From a virus: a stretch of DNA of 60,479 bases. The notes beneath the pieces are model-generated. The model ran no database searches, was not told where the DNA came from, and saw only the letters and a program-made list of their open reading frames with translations. The stretch lies in IMG/VR virus record IMGVR_UViG_3300048548_000184, positions 1-60,479 of that record; one strand, written 5' to 3'. The translations under genes were made by a program, and so were the position numbers. Position 1 is the first letter of the stretch, and every line of letters begins with the position of its first letter. Positions 7,391-13,218 of this stretch are shown here, in pieces.

Positions 7391-8039
7391 TAAACGTATA
7401 CTTGATCAGCTAGAGTATGTAAAATCAACTATCGTTAAGAACCAGCATGTTTTTAACGATAGTAATGCTTTACACTCTCCATCTGATGCAATAACTAACG
7501 GTGAGAAATATTTATCTTTAGATTATCTTAAAAAGCACATGAGTAATTCTGAGATCACAAATCATCCTATAGAGCATTATTCTAATCCAGTTGAAGCCGC
7601 CCATAAAAAAAATCCTGATAACAAAGAGTTGGAAGATATTTTCAAGTTTTCAAGATACGAACTTATACAAGAACTTGGTGCAAACGATAATGCAGTTTTT
7701 CTATACTATCCTAAAGGGGGCTTTGTTGGTTGGCACACTAATGAAGCCAACTCAGGATATCAGTTTATATTTTCTTGGTCTGAAAAAGGTGATGGATATT
7801 TTCAATACTATGATAAGAAAACTCAAAAGGTTGTAAGAATAGAAGACAAGGCAGGATGGCAAGCTAGGTACTATCACTTTGGTAAAGATGAGCCTGATCA
7901 TTGTTGGCATTCTGCATACACTAATGTACCACGTATTACTATTTGTGTTCTCTTTAGATGGTGGGATAAGCCACATTTAAAAGATCAAATCTTGGCTATG
8001 AAAGATCATCTAATAGAAGAAATAGAATCGGAGATTTAA
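7368..8039 (+). CDS. double-stranded beta-helix protein, 2OG-oxygenase-like
   Basis: The 223-residue protein has a helical first half and a beta-rich second half. The second half holds GGFVGWHTNEANSGYQFIFS, then WQARYYHFG and CWHSAYTNVPRITICVLFRW. The two histidines and the late arginine are spaced like the metal and 2-oxoglutarate ligands of the jelly-roll dioxygenases. The usual HxD is HTN here, so catalysis is doubtful or atypical. Similar proteins are common in marine T4-like phages. It starts inside thyX with GGAG upstream. Confidence 0.5.
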   Translation: MTELVLRNKRILDQLEYVKSTIVKNQHVFNDSNALHSPSDAITNGEKYLSLDYLKKHMSNSEITNHPIEHYSNPVEAAHKKNPDNKELEDIFKFSRYELIQELGANDNAVFLYYPKGGFVGWHTNEANSGYQFIFSWSEKGDGYFQYYDKKTQKVVRIEDKAGWQARYYHFGKDEPDHCWHSAYTNVPRITICVLFRWWDKPHLKDQILAMKDHLIEEIESEI

Positions 8040-8273
8040 ATGGGCAAAAAACTTTCGACATATTATCATGATAATGAAGAAGAATACTGCGAAGTGCATA
8101 TTGACTTAAAAGAAGAATTGTTATATATTAAGTATTATAGAGTCGAAGAATCTAAATGGTATCATCAAGAAGATTTTCATGGTAAGTCTATGAGATATGT
8201 TGAAGATGCTGCTGAGAATTGGGCTTTAGGTATAAAAAAAATAGATCCACATTATGAAGGAACTTTACTTTGA
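8040..8273 (+). CDS. hypothetical protein
   Basis: The 77-residue acidic protein is rich in tyrosine and glutamate (EEEYCEVHIDLKEELLYIKY). It has no recognisable motif, signal or membrane segment. It begins on the base after the stop of the preceding gene and its TGA overlaps the TTG start of the following gene, so it is part of the same transcription unit. Function unknown. Confidence 0.65.
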   Translation: MGKKLSTYYHDNEEEYCEVHIDLKEELLYIKYYRVEESKWYHQEDFHGKSMRYVEDAAENWALGIKKIDPHYEGTLL

Positions 8274-8497
8274 CAGATATGGTAAACTCACCATCACATT
8301 ATGCTAGTACTGACATTGAAGCGATTGATGCTATTGAGGCGATGACAAAATCTATGTCAGGAGCAATTGCACCACACGCTGCAAATGTTCTAAAATATGT
8401 ATGGCGATGTGAACGTAAGAACGGTCTTGAGGATATTGACAAGGCACTTTGGTATTTAAACAGAATGAGAGATAGGTGGGTAGAGACGCATCCATGA
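8270..8497 (+). CDS. DUF3310 family protein
   Basis: The 75-residue protein has the DUF3310 pattern: VNSPSHY near the start, then IEAIDAIEAM, NVLKYVWRCERKNG and DIDKALWYLNRM. These proteins are widespread in phages and often lie near nucleotide-metabolism genes; their role is not established. I keep the TTG start at 8270 because AAGGA lies at a normal distance from it and too far from the in-frame ATG at 8279. The next gene overlaps its stop. Confidence 0.8.
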   Translation: MTDMVNSPSHYASTDIEAIDAIEAMTKSMSGAIAPHAANVLKYVWRCERKNGLEDIDKALWYLNRMRDRWVETHP

Positions 8498-8856
8498 CTA
8501 ATGTATTTAAAGATATTGACACATTCCAAGAAGCATGTGATCAGCAACCATCAGCCGAAAACTATAAGATGTATCTAACTCTGATTGATGAAGAGATGGA
8601 TGAGTTATTAGAAGCTGTTGCTGCTGATGATAAGGTTGAACAGCTTGATGCTTTGATTGACATCCTTGTTGTTACTATTGGTGCTATTAGGGCAGGTGGT
8701 ATGAATGGTGAGGGTGCATGGAAAGAAGTCATGGATACAAACTTTGCAAAGATTGATGAAGAAACTGGCAAGGTGCGTAAACGTGAAGACGGTAAGGTTC
8801 TTAAACCTAAGAATTGGAAAGAACCGCAGCTTGAAGAGTTTCTGTATTGGAGTTAA
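8494..8856 (+). CDS. MazG-like / phosphoribosyl-ATP pyrophosphohydrolase family protein
   Basis: The 120-residue all-alpha protein shows the EExxE...DxxxD pattern of this superfamily: IDEEMDELLEAVAADD, then EQLDALIDILVVTIGA. The C-terminal extension KIDEETGKVRKREDGKVLKP is seen in phage members. Relatives hydrolyse nucleoside triphosphates to monophosphates plus pyrophosphate; in phages they may clean the dNTP pool or lower alarmones. The start is ATG 8494, which overlaps the preceding TGA. Confidence 0.8.
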   Translation: MTNVFKDIDTFQEACDQQPSAENYKMYLTLIDEEMDELLEAVAADDKVEQLDALIDILVVTIGAIRAGGMNGEGAWKEVMDTNFAKIDEETGKVRKREDGKVLKPKNWKEPQLEEFLYWS

Positions 8857-8865
8857 AAAGGTATT

Positions 8866-9108
8866 ATGTTCACAGTAGAGTTTGACGAAGATGAAACATT
8901 AATCACAATATTAGACACTACAGGCGAACTAGATGACGTGTCTGTACGACTGTATGAAGATTATTGTCATATCAGGCAATGGAATGAAAAGCATAAGATG
9001 TTTGATGTTGTAACATTAAAGCCTGAAATGTATCTCAAACTAATGGAAGCGTGGAAGTGTTCAGAAGGTGCCTACGAAATAGTAGACAAGCAGTACGACA
9101 CTATTTGA
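8866..9108 (+). CDS. conserved hypothetical phage protein
   Basis: The 80-residue acidic protein has alternating beta-type segments (MFTVEFDEDETLITIL) and ends EIVDKQYDTI. No known domain is recognised. It is the last gene of the leading plus-strand run; its stop abuts the stop of the converging minus-strand gene with no base between them, so no terminator fits in the junction. Confidence 0.65.
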   Translation: MFTVEFDEDETLITILDTTGELDDVSVRLYEDYCHIRQWNEKHKMFDVVTLKPEMYLKLMEAWKCSEGAYEIVDKQYDTI

Positions 9109-9585
9109 TTACCATTTACCTTGGGTGAGACCTAACCAATACACTAAAGCTCCCATTCCACATATTGCAATGCTTGTTATTAAAATACCAAAAGTCCAAG
9201 CAATGAATTTTTCTTTCATTTCTTGGGCGGCATAAACCGCCTCTTTTTGCTGTTTCCTCATTACACCTTCTAAGTGTACAATTTCTTTCCAGGCAGATGG
9301 TCCGTAGACTGCTGATATATAAGATCGAAGTTCCTCACGCATTTCGTCTGCTTTTTTCTTGTGCATCCACACTTCAACAGCATTAGCCTGTACTCCACCA
9401 CCAAGTTTTTTATACCAAGCAGGTTTTTCAGCTTTGGAGTGGGCGTAGTCTAGATCACTTATAGCCTTTCCCCATTGTCCTAGTTGACCTGCCATATCTT
9501 GGATATCTTTTCCAGTTGCTATCATTGTCTTTATAGAATTGAATGCACCTGTCGCTAATCCGATAGCCGTTACTGGATCTATCAT
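9109..9585 (-). CDS. membrane-anchored protein of the lysis-like segment
   Basis: The 158-residue protein begins MIDPVTAIGLATGAF, an amphipathic glycine-rich helix. A charged helical middle (KKKADEMREELRSYI) follows, and a C-terminal membrane segment (AWTFGILITSIAICGMGAL) ends in WLGLTQGKW. The start is set at 9585 because AGGAG lies five bases upstream; a longer reading to 9711 has no such signal. It is the last of three minus-strand genes encoding membrane proteins and could be a holin, a holin regulator or another envelope protein. Confidence 0.65.
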   Translation of the reverse strand: MIDPVTAIGLATGAFNSIKTMIATGKDIQDMAGQLGQWGKAISDLDYAHSKAEKPAWYKKLGGGVQANAVEVWMHKKKADEMREELRSYISAVYGPSAWKEIVHLEGVMRKQQKEAVYAAQEMKEKFIAWTFGILITSIAICGMGALVYWLGLTQGKW

Positions 9586-9604
9586 ATCTGTTCTCCTATG
9601 GTGC

Positions 9605-9994
9605 TTAGTCTTCTTTAGAGCCGCCTTTACCTTTTGAATATGCTTGTGCTCCGAAGAACGCAGCAACCAAACCCGCAATAGCAACAAAGTAAGTCGGTGC
9701 AATGTCGCCAACTATTTGTGCAGCACTATCAATCCCTAATACGGATGTAATCATGATGAGTACAGGGTACAGAAGCATGCCCCAAAGTGCGAACCATGCC
9801 ATAGATCTAATCTGATCTTCCTTGGCATCCTCATTCTCTTGCATCTTCTTTTTGTGTTCCCACTCTGCTATTTCTTTGGCACGTGCCATTTCCTCATCTG
9901 TGATAATTCCATCCCCATCCGCATCTAGATGAGCATAGATGCTATCAGCTTGCATCATTTTAGCTTCTTGTTTTTTAGACTCTTTGGTTGCCAT
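9605..9994 (-). CDS. EF-hand membrane protein, holin-like
   Basis: The 129-residue protein has a perfect EF-hand loop DADGDGIITDEE near residue 24, a charged helix (AEWEHKKKMQENEDAKEDQ), and two membrane segments (MAWFALWGMLLYPVLIMI and YFVAIAGLVAAFFGA). It ends in a basic/acidic tail. The start at 9994 has GGAG five bases upstream; an upstream ATG at 10024 lacks one. Two membrane helices and its place beside a SleB-type endolysin suggest a holin whose activity might respond to calcium, which is inference. Confidence 0.65.
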   Translation of the reverse strand: MATKESKKQEAKMMQADSIYAHLDADGDGIITDEEMARAKEIAEWEHKKKMQENEDAKEDQIRSMAWFALWGMLLYPVLIMITSVLGIDSAAQIVGDIAPTYFVAIAGLVAAFFGAQAYSKGKGGSKED

Positions 9995-10016
9995 TTCTAC
10001 TCCAAACGCATTTTTG

Positions 10017-10274
10017 TCAGCCATCGGATTCTTCGATGACTAATACTTCTTGTGACGAATTGCCACCGGCCATTACAGCTTCACTAAACTCTGCTGCTGC
10101 CCAAGTCATTACAAGTATTCCGACTAGCCCAATAGCTACCCATTTCATTTTCATATCATCTACGATCATCTTAATGCCGATCATCTCGTTTCCTAGAACT
10201 CTAAACTGAAGTTCCATTTTTCCCTCAGGGGTGTCTTCATCTCTAACTACATTAGGTAATTTTTCTTCAGCCAT
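10017..10274 (-). CDS. single-span membrane protein
   Basis: The 85-residue protein has an acidic N-terminus, one membrane segment (WVAIGLVGILVMTWAAAEF, residues 47-65) and a short acidic tail. I use ATG 10274 because AAGGAG lies six bases upstream; the ATG at 10289 overlaps that ribosome-binding site. It heads the minus-strand trio, is preceded by a late octamer, and is probably co-expressed with the EF-hand protein. Function unknown; a holin or antiholin is possible. Confidence 0.65.
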   Translation of the reverse strand: MAEEKLPNVVRDEDTPEGKMELQFRVLGNEMIGIKMIVDDMKMKWVAIGLVGILVMTWAAAEFSEAVMAGGNSSQEVLVIEESDG

Positions 10275-10297
10275 TTCATTCTCCTTCATATTTTAAT

Positions 10298-10305
10298 TAT
10301 TTATA
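10298..10305 (-). promoter_or_regulatory. T4-type late promoter octamer (TATAAATA)
   Basis: TATAAATA is read on the minus strand at 10305-10298, about 25 bases before the first minus-strand gene. Its position in the divergent gap before a lysis-like operon supports real late-promoter function. An octamer this AT-rich will also occur by chance several times in the window. Confidence 0.55.
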
Positions 10306-10316
10306 AAAAAAGACAC

Positions 10317-10345
10317 TTGACATCATGATAAATATCAAGTATAGT
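10317..10345 (+). promoter_or_regulatory. sigma70-like promoter for the endolysin gene
   Basis: TTGACA (10317-10322) and TATAGT (10340-10345) are separated by 17 bases. Transcription would start near 10352, only about four bases before the ATG at 10356, and no ribosome-binding site precedes that ATG, so translation would be nearly leaderless. ACTTGA and TCAAGT form an inverted repeat flanking the spacer, a possible regulator site. Confidence 0.65.
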
Positions 10346-10355
10346 AGATTTTATA

Positions 10356-10835
10356 ATGAGTAGAAAAATAAACATAATAAGTGGAATAATGTCCATGACA
10401 GTTGTAGCAGGTGTTGTTGCTGCAGCTATGATGACCACACCTACTGTAGATGTTAAAGAGCACGAATGTCTTGCCATGAACATCTATCATGAATCAAGGG
10501 GTGAAAGAATAGAAGGTCAGATAGCTGTTGCTCAAGTCACGATCAATCGTGTAAATCATGAAGAGTGGCCCTCTTCTATTTGTGAAGTCGTTTATCAACC
10601 ATATCAGTTTAGTTGGACCCATCTAATAAAAGATCCTTCTCCGATAGATCCTAAATCATGGAATAACGCTAAAGTTATTGCTAGAGACGTTATGATTGGT
10701 AACGTTGAAGATCCTAGTCTAGGGGCAGTCTTTTATCATGCTAATTGGGTGAACCCTGATTGGGCAGATCAGATGGAGCTATCTAAAGTTATTGGTAATC
10801 ATTTATTTTATACATGGGATGGAGTTTGGGATTGA
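10356..10835 (+). CDS. SleB-type cell wall hydrolase (endolysin) with N-terminal membrane signal
   Basis: The 159-residue protein has an N-terminal hydrophobic segment (IISGIMSMTVVAGVVAAAMM, residues 6-25), weakly hydrophobic and alanine/glycine-rich as in signal-arrest-release endolysins. The Hydrolase_2 (SleB) domain follows: MNIYHESRGERIEGQIAVAQ with its catalytic glutamate, then WPSSICEVVYQP, QFSW and DPSLGAVFYHANW. The family cleaves peptidoglycan glycan strands. It is transcribed away from the minus-strand membrane-protein genes. It could be a cleaved-signal periplasmic hydrolase instead. Confidence 0.85.
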   Translation: MSRKINIISGIMSMTVVAGVVAAAMMTTPTVDVKEHECLAMNIYHESRGERIEGQIAVAQVTINRVNHEEWPSSICEVVYQPYQFSWTHLIKDPSPIDPKSWNNAKVIARDVMIGNVEDPSLGAVFYHANWVNPDWADQMELSKVIGNHLFYTWDGVWD

Positions 10836-10990
10836 TTTCAACTGAATTAGAATGTTTTATGTCGGAGATTGGGATTAAAGAAGAGTCTCCTAAAAAACCA
10901 GATATCGTATGGCCTGAGGTCAAAGAAGATTTAACTAAAATATCAAAAGGATGGAAACCAAGTTATGCCGGAGAAGAACCACCCTTCTGA
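10832..10990 (+). CDS. small hypothetical protein
   Basis: A 52-codon frame starts with TTG at 10832, overlapping the endolysin TGA, with GGAG seven bases upstream. The product is acidic at its N-terminus (MISTELECFMSEIGIKEES) and ends SYAGEEPPF. It fills the gap to the DUF1289 gene and overlaps it by 26 bases. No domain is recognised. Confidence 0.55.
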   Translation: MISTELECFMSEIGIKEESPKKPDIVWPEVKEDLTKISKGWKPSYAGEEPPF

Positions 10991-11216
10991 TATGTTCGTC
11001 TCTCCCTGTCAAAGCAAATGTCAACTAGATGCTTTTACAGGTGAGTGTATAGGATGTGGCAGAACTTCAAGAGAGATTGCTACATGGACTAGAATGTCTC
11101 ACTATGAGCGCATGCAAGTAATGAAGAGGCTTGGCTATGGAAAACGAACTACAACGCAAAATAGAATGGCTAGAGAAGCGGCACGAAGAAACGCACCTAA
11201 TGGTAGAGGGGATTGA
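10965..11216 (+). CDS. DUF1289 family small zinc-binding-type protein
   Basis: The 83-residue protein has the DUF1289 arrangement SPCQSKCQLD, then CIGCGRTSREIATW, followed by MSHYERMQVMKRLG. The four cysteines suggest a small metal-binding fold. The family is common in alpha- and gammaproteobacteria, and its function is unknown. The C-terminus is basic. It overlaps the DUF465-like gene by about 80 bases in another frame. Confidence 0.8.
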   Translation: MPEKNHPSDMFVSPCQSKCQLDAFTGECIGCGRTSREIATWTRMSHYERMQVMKRLGYGKRTTTQNRMAREAARRNAPNGRGD

Positions 11217-11352
11217 GCAAGATCGTAGGCTTGATCGAAGTACCAAGGCGCAAACCCTCCTTCGACAAGCTAAAAAAGAAAAGCTTAGATTGAAGGATCA
11301 TATCGCATGGATGAAAAAACTAGAAAAGAAGCTAACCGACTCAACTGGATAG
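11137..11352 (+). CDS. DUF465 (YdcH-like) helical hairpin protein
   Basis: The 71-residue protein is almost wholly helical and charged. It ends with KKEKLRLKDHIAWMKKLEKK, close to the KKxKLxLKDxI pattern of the DUF465/YdcH family, small helical hairpins common in alphaproteobacteria. I start it at ATG 11137 (MENELQRK) with GAGG upstream. About 80 bases overlap the DUF1289 gene. The overlap of two bacterial-type small genes suggests acquisition from a host followed by compaction. Confidence 0.7.
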   Translation: MENELQRKIEWLEKRHEETHLMVEGIEQDRRLDRSTKAQTLLRQAKKEKLRLKDHIAWMKKLEKKLTDSTG

Positions 11353-11507
11353 TCAAAGGAATGCTTATTCCTGAATCTGAAAGTGACTTTGTTGTAGAGC
11401 AAATATATCATTCTTATTTCAAACGAAAATGGGGTAATCATGAGAATGGAATTCACACAGACGGTTTTGAAGAAGCGTATGAAGCTAGAAGAGCGGAAAA
11501 AGGGTAA
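11307..11507 (+). CDS. hypothetical protein
   Basis: The 66-residue protein starts inside the DUF465-like gene (46-base overlap) with AAGGA eight bases upstream. It begins MDEKTRKEANRLNWIVKGML and ends EEAYEARRAEKG. No motif is recognised. It lies in a chain of overlapping short genes leading to the Na+/phosphate cotransporter gene. Confidence 0.6.
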   Translation: MDEKTRKEANRLNWIVKGMLIPESESDFVVEQIYHSYFKRKWGNHENGIHTDGFEEAYEARRAEKG

Positions 11508-11589
11508 GTGGGTTCTCTTTGATGCCAATGATAAGATTGTTGTCATAACAACTGATAAATATATCATAAAGCGTATTATATCTAAATAG
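11446..11589 (+). CDS. small hypothetical protein
   Basis: A 47-codon frame (MEFTQTVLKKRMKLEERKKG...YIIKRIISK) overlaps the preceding gene by 62 bases and ends nine bases before the cotransporter gene. The product is strongly basic with one short beta-rich stretch (WVLFDANDKIVVITT). It fills what would otherwise be a gap. No family is recognised and its reality is moderately supported. Confidence 0.5.
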   Translation: MEFTQTVLKKRMKLEERKKGKWVLFDANDKIVVITTDKYIIKRIISK

Positions 11590-11597
11590 GATTAAAA

Positions 11598-12080
11598 ATG
11601 AAAAACGAAGGAAAGAAACTTTGGAAAAAGGTAAAGAAAATGGATCTAGGTAATCCTGCAATCACGGCTCTAGTAGGGCTTGTTATTTTTTATATCGGAC
11701 TTAAAACATTCTCAGGTGGAATGAAGTCTATGGGTAATATGGAACATCTAACTTGGTTTCTTGGTAATCCTTTGTACATGTTCTTTGGTGGGATAGCTAT
11801 GACATTATTGTGGCAGTCATCATCATTATCTACTACTGCTATCATTGCATTAGTCGCATCAGGTGCCTTACCACTTCCTGCTGCCATTGCCTGTGTTCTT
11901 GGAGCAAACCTTGGTACAACAGGAACCATTTGGTTAGCAGGATTATTCGTATCAGATGGTATGCCAAAAGGAGACACACTTAGGATTGCTATGGCACATA
12001 CTGGTATGAACTTATTGATGGCATTAATGCTATTGCCTTTCGTAGGACGCATTGCTCAACTTCTAGCACGTGTGACATAA
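11598..12080 (+). CDS. Na+/phosphate cotransporter half-protein (NptA/YjbB type)
   Basis: The 160-residue inner-membrane protein has a basic N-terminus and four or so hydrophobic helices. GGIAMTLLWQSSSLSTTAII (around residue 64) carries the QSSS motif of the Na/Pi-cotransporter family, and CVLGANLGTTGTIW near residue 100 is the second hallmark. Full bacterial transporters carry two such repeats and more than 300 residues; this protein has one, so it would need to dimerise or act with a host subunit. It would bring phosphate into the cell. It has AGGA upstream and is followed by a terminator. Confidence 0.85.
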   Translation: MKNEGKKLWKKVKKMDLGNPAITALVGLVIFYIGLKTFSGGMKSMGNMEHLTWFLGNPLYMFFGGIAMTLLWQSSSLSTTAIIALVASGALPLPAAIACVLGANLGTTGTIWLAGLFVSDGMPKGDTLRIAMAHTGMNLLMALMLLPFVGRIAQLLARVT

Positions 12081-12102
12081 TAACCACATAAAATAATAAG
12101 AT

Positions 12103-12141
12103 AAAAGGGGGGTTGACTATACTCCCCTTTTTTGATATAAG
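12103..12141 (+). promoter_or_regulatory. terminator with the tmRNA promoter's -35 box in its loop
   Basis: A 10-bp stem (AAAAGGGGGG at 12103-12112 with CTCCCCTTTT at 12122-12131) is followed by a T-run to 12133, an intrinsic terminator for the cotransporter operon. The loop begins TTGACT (12113-12118), and TATAAG at 12136-12141 lies 17 bases further. Together these form a sigma70-like promoter starting near 12148, the predicted 5' end of the tmRNA precursor. Confidence 0.75.
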
Positions 12142-12147
12142 TATATC

Positions 12148-12475
12148 TGTTAACGTTGAAGCAACGTAGACACATACTGGACTTGGGGGCAGTACCCAAC
12201 GCCTCCACCATAAATGCACTGCGTCCTGCTGCAACAGGAAGTTTTGCAGAACATAGATGGCCCGAATGGGTGGTCGAAGTTAGTGCATTTATGATGGGGG
12301 CGAACTAGGATCGACAGGTGTGAAAGTGAAGTGGAGTTAACCGTGGTGACTGACGATATTAGGTCAACAAACTAAATGCAAACGATAACTTTGCACCATC
12401 TGGTTACGCACTAGCTGCATAACACAGGGGGTTGGCTACTTACCTAGCAACAGAAAAGTAGCAGATTAACAACTA
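12148..12475 (+). ncRNA. ssrA: circularly permuted two-piece tmRNA (ssrA)
   Basis: The order is that of alphaproteobacterial permuted tmRNA. The acceptor piece comes first (about 12148-12210): a short hairpin ACGTTG/CAACGT, a T-arm TTGGG/CCCAA, and the 3' end CGCCTCCACCA. An excised loop follows, closed by a perfect 12-bp inverted repeat (12209-12220 with 12282-12293). The coding piece starts GGGGGCG at 12296, pairing with CGCCTCC, and has AGGATCGAC. The tag frame at 12378-12422 reads ANDNFAPSGYALAA-stop. A pseudoknot region (GCTACTT/AAGTAGC) follows, and TTAACA at 12466 can pair with TGTTAA at 12148. It would tag proteins stalled on ribosomes for proteolysis. The exact ends are estimates. 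Confidence 0.92.
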
Positions 12476-12489
12476 AGGGAACGAAACAT

Positions 12490-12726
12490 ATGGAAATTCT
12501 AACAAAGGTAAAATCGTGGGCAAGCAATCTTGCTGATGTAGGTATCAGCATTGCAGCTTTGATGATCGTAGTAGAAGTACTAGGTCTTGGGGCTATCCCA
12601 TTTTTCCCTGAAACAAGTGTAGTCGCTAATGTAAGCGGTATGCTTGGTACTCTAGGCGCTGAAGGTCTAATGGGCTTGATCGCTATCTGGGTTCTATATG
12701 CTATTTGGAACAAATCACAAGCTTAA
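12490..12726 (+). CDS. small two-span membrane protein
   Basis: The 78-residue protein has a short amphipathic start (MEILTKVKSWASNLA) and two membrane segments (VGISIAALMIVVEVLGLGAI and GLMGLIAIWVLYAIW). AAGGGA lies upstream. No family is recognised; the size and two spans would also fit a small holin. It lies between the tmRNA and the beta-barrel gene and is probably co-transcribed with the latter. Confidence 0.7.
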   Translation: MEILTKVKSWASNLADVGISIAALMIVVEVLGLGAIPFFPETSVVANVSGMLGTLGAEGLMGLIAIWVLYAIWNKSQA

Positions 12727-12744
12727 AATAAGGAAAGAAAAATA

Positions 12745-13137
12745 ATGAAAATTGCAGCAATCACAGCAGCAGCACTATTAGCAGCAACATCAGTCTCAGC
12801 AAATGAGATTGGCGCAACTGGCATCACTTGGGGTGTAGAAACAGAAGCAGCATACACAATCAATGACGCAGCAGGTGCTGACGTAGAAGATTTTGGCGTA
12901 AAGGTAACTCCTGAAATCGGATACACAATGTTTGGTGTAGGTATTACAGCAGACATGGATCTGCCTGTATATAACAACGAAGAGTTTAAACTGGACCAAG
13001 CCTTCGATAATCCAAAAATTAACTTGGGTGCAACATACGAAGTATTTGGTGGACTTGAGTTGTTTGGTGAAACAACATGGGATGTAGACGCATCTGATAC
13101 GGTAAGCTCAAAAGTAGGTGCTACCTTCAGCTTCTGA
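12745..13137 (+). CDS. small outer-membrane beta-barrel protein with signal peptide
   Basis: The 130-residue protein has a clean Sec signal (MKIAAITAAALLAATSVSA, then NEIGA). The mature part consists of alternating polar/hydrophobic strands (GVKVTPEIGYTMFGVGITAD, GLELFGETTWDVD). It ends GATFSF with a C-terminal phenylalanine, the outer-membrane-protein signal read by BAM. About eight strands fit the length. Phages use such proteins to alter host receptors or block superinfection, but the role here is inference. A strong terminator follows. Confidence 0.75.
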   Translation: MKIAAITAAALLAATSVSANEIGATGITWGVETEAAYTINDAAGADVEDFGVKVTPEIGYTMFGVGITADMDLPVYNNEEFKLDQAFDNPKINLGATYEVFGGLELFGETTWDVDASDTVSSKVGATFSF

Positions 13138-13177
13138 TATGCTATATACTATTAGGGTCACTACTTAATAAGTGCGT

Positions 13178-13206
13178 GAGGGGCCATGGTTAGCCCCTCT
13201 TTTTTA
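13178..13206 (+). terminator. intrinsic terminator after the beta-barrel gene
   Basis: GAGGGGC and GCCCCTC form a 7-bp GC-rich stem with an eight-base loop, followed by six T residues. It ends the unit that begins at the tmRNA promoter. The next gene starts just after it. Confidence 0.85.
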
Positions 13207-13218
13207 TTTGAGGTTGCA

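Noticed and set aside
7368-8039. A TET/JBP-type base dioxygenase to partner the TAGT-like enzyme
   Set aside because: The protein is jelly-roll-like, but the metal motif reads HTN, not HxD, and the family TET/JBP spacing is not present, so I do not call it TET/JBP.
9605-9711. Extended N-terminus of the 158-residue minus-strand protein up to 9711
   Set aside because: The extension overlaps the EF-hand protein gene, has no ribosome-binding site and is arginine/leucine-rich noise; the start at 9585 has a good AGGAG.
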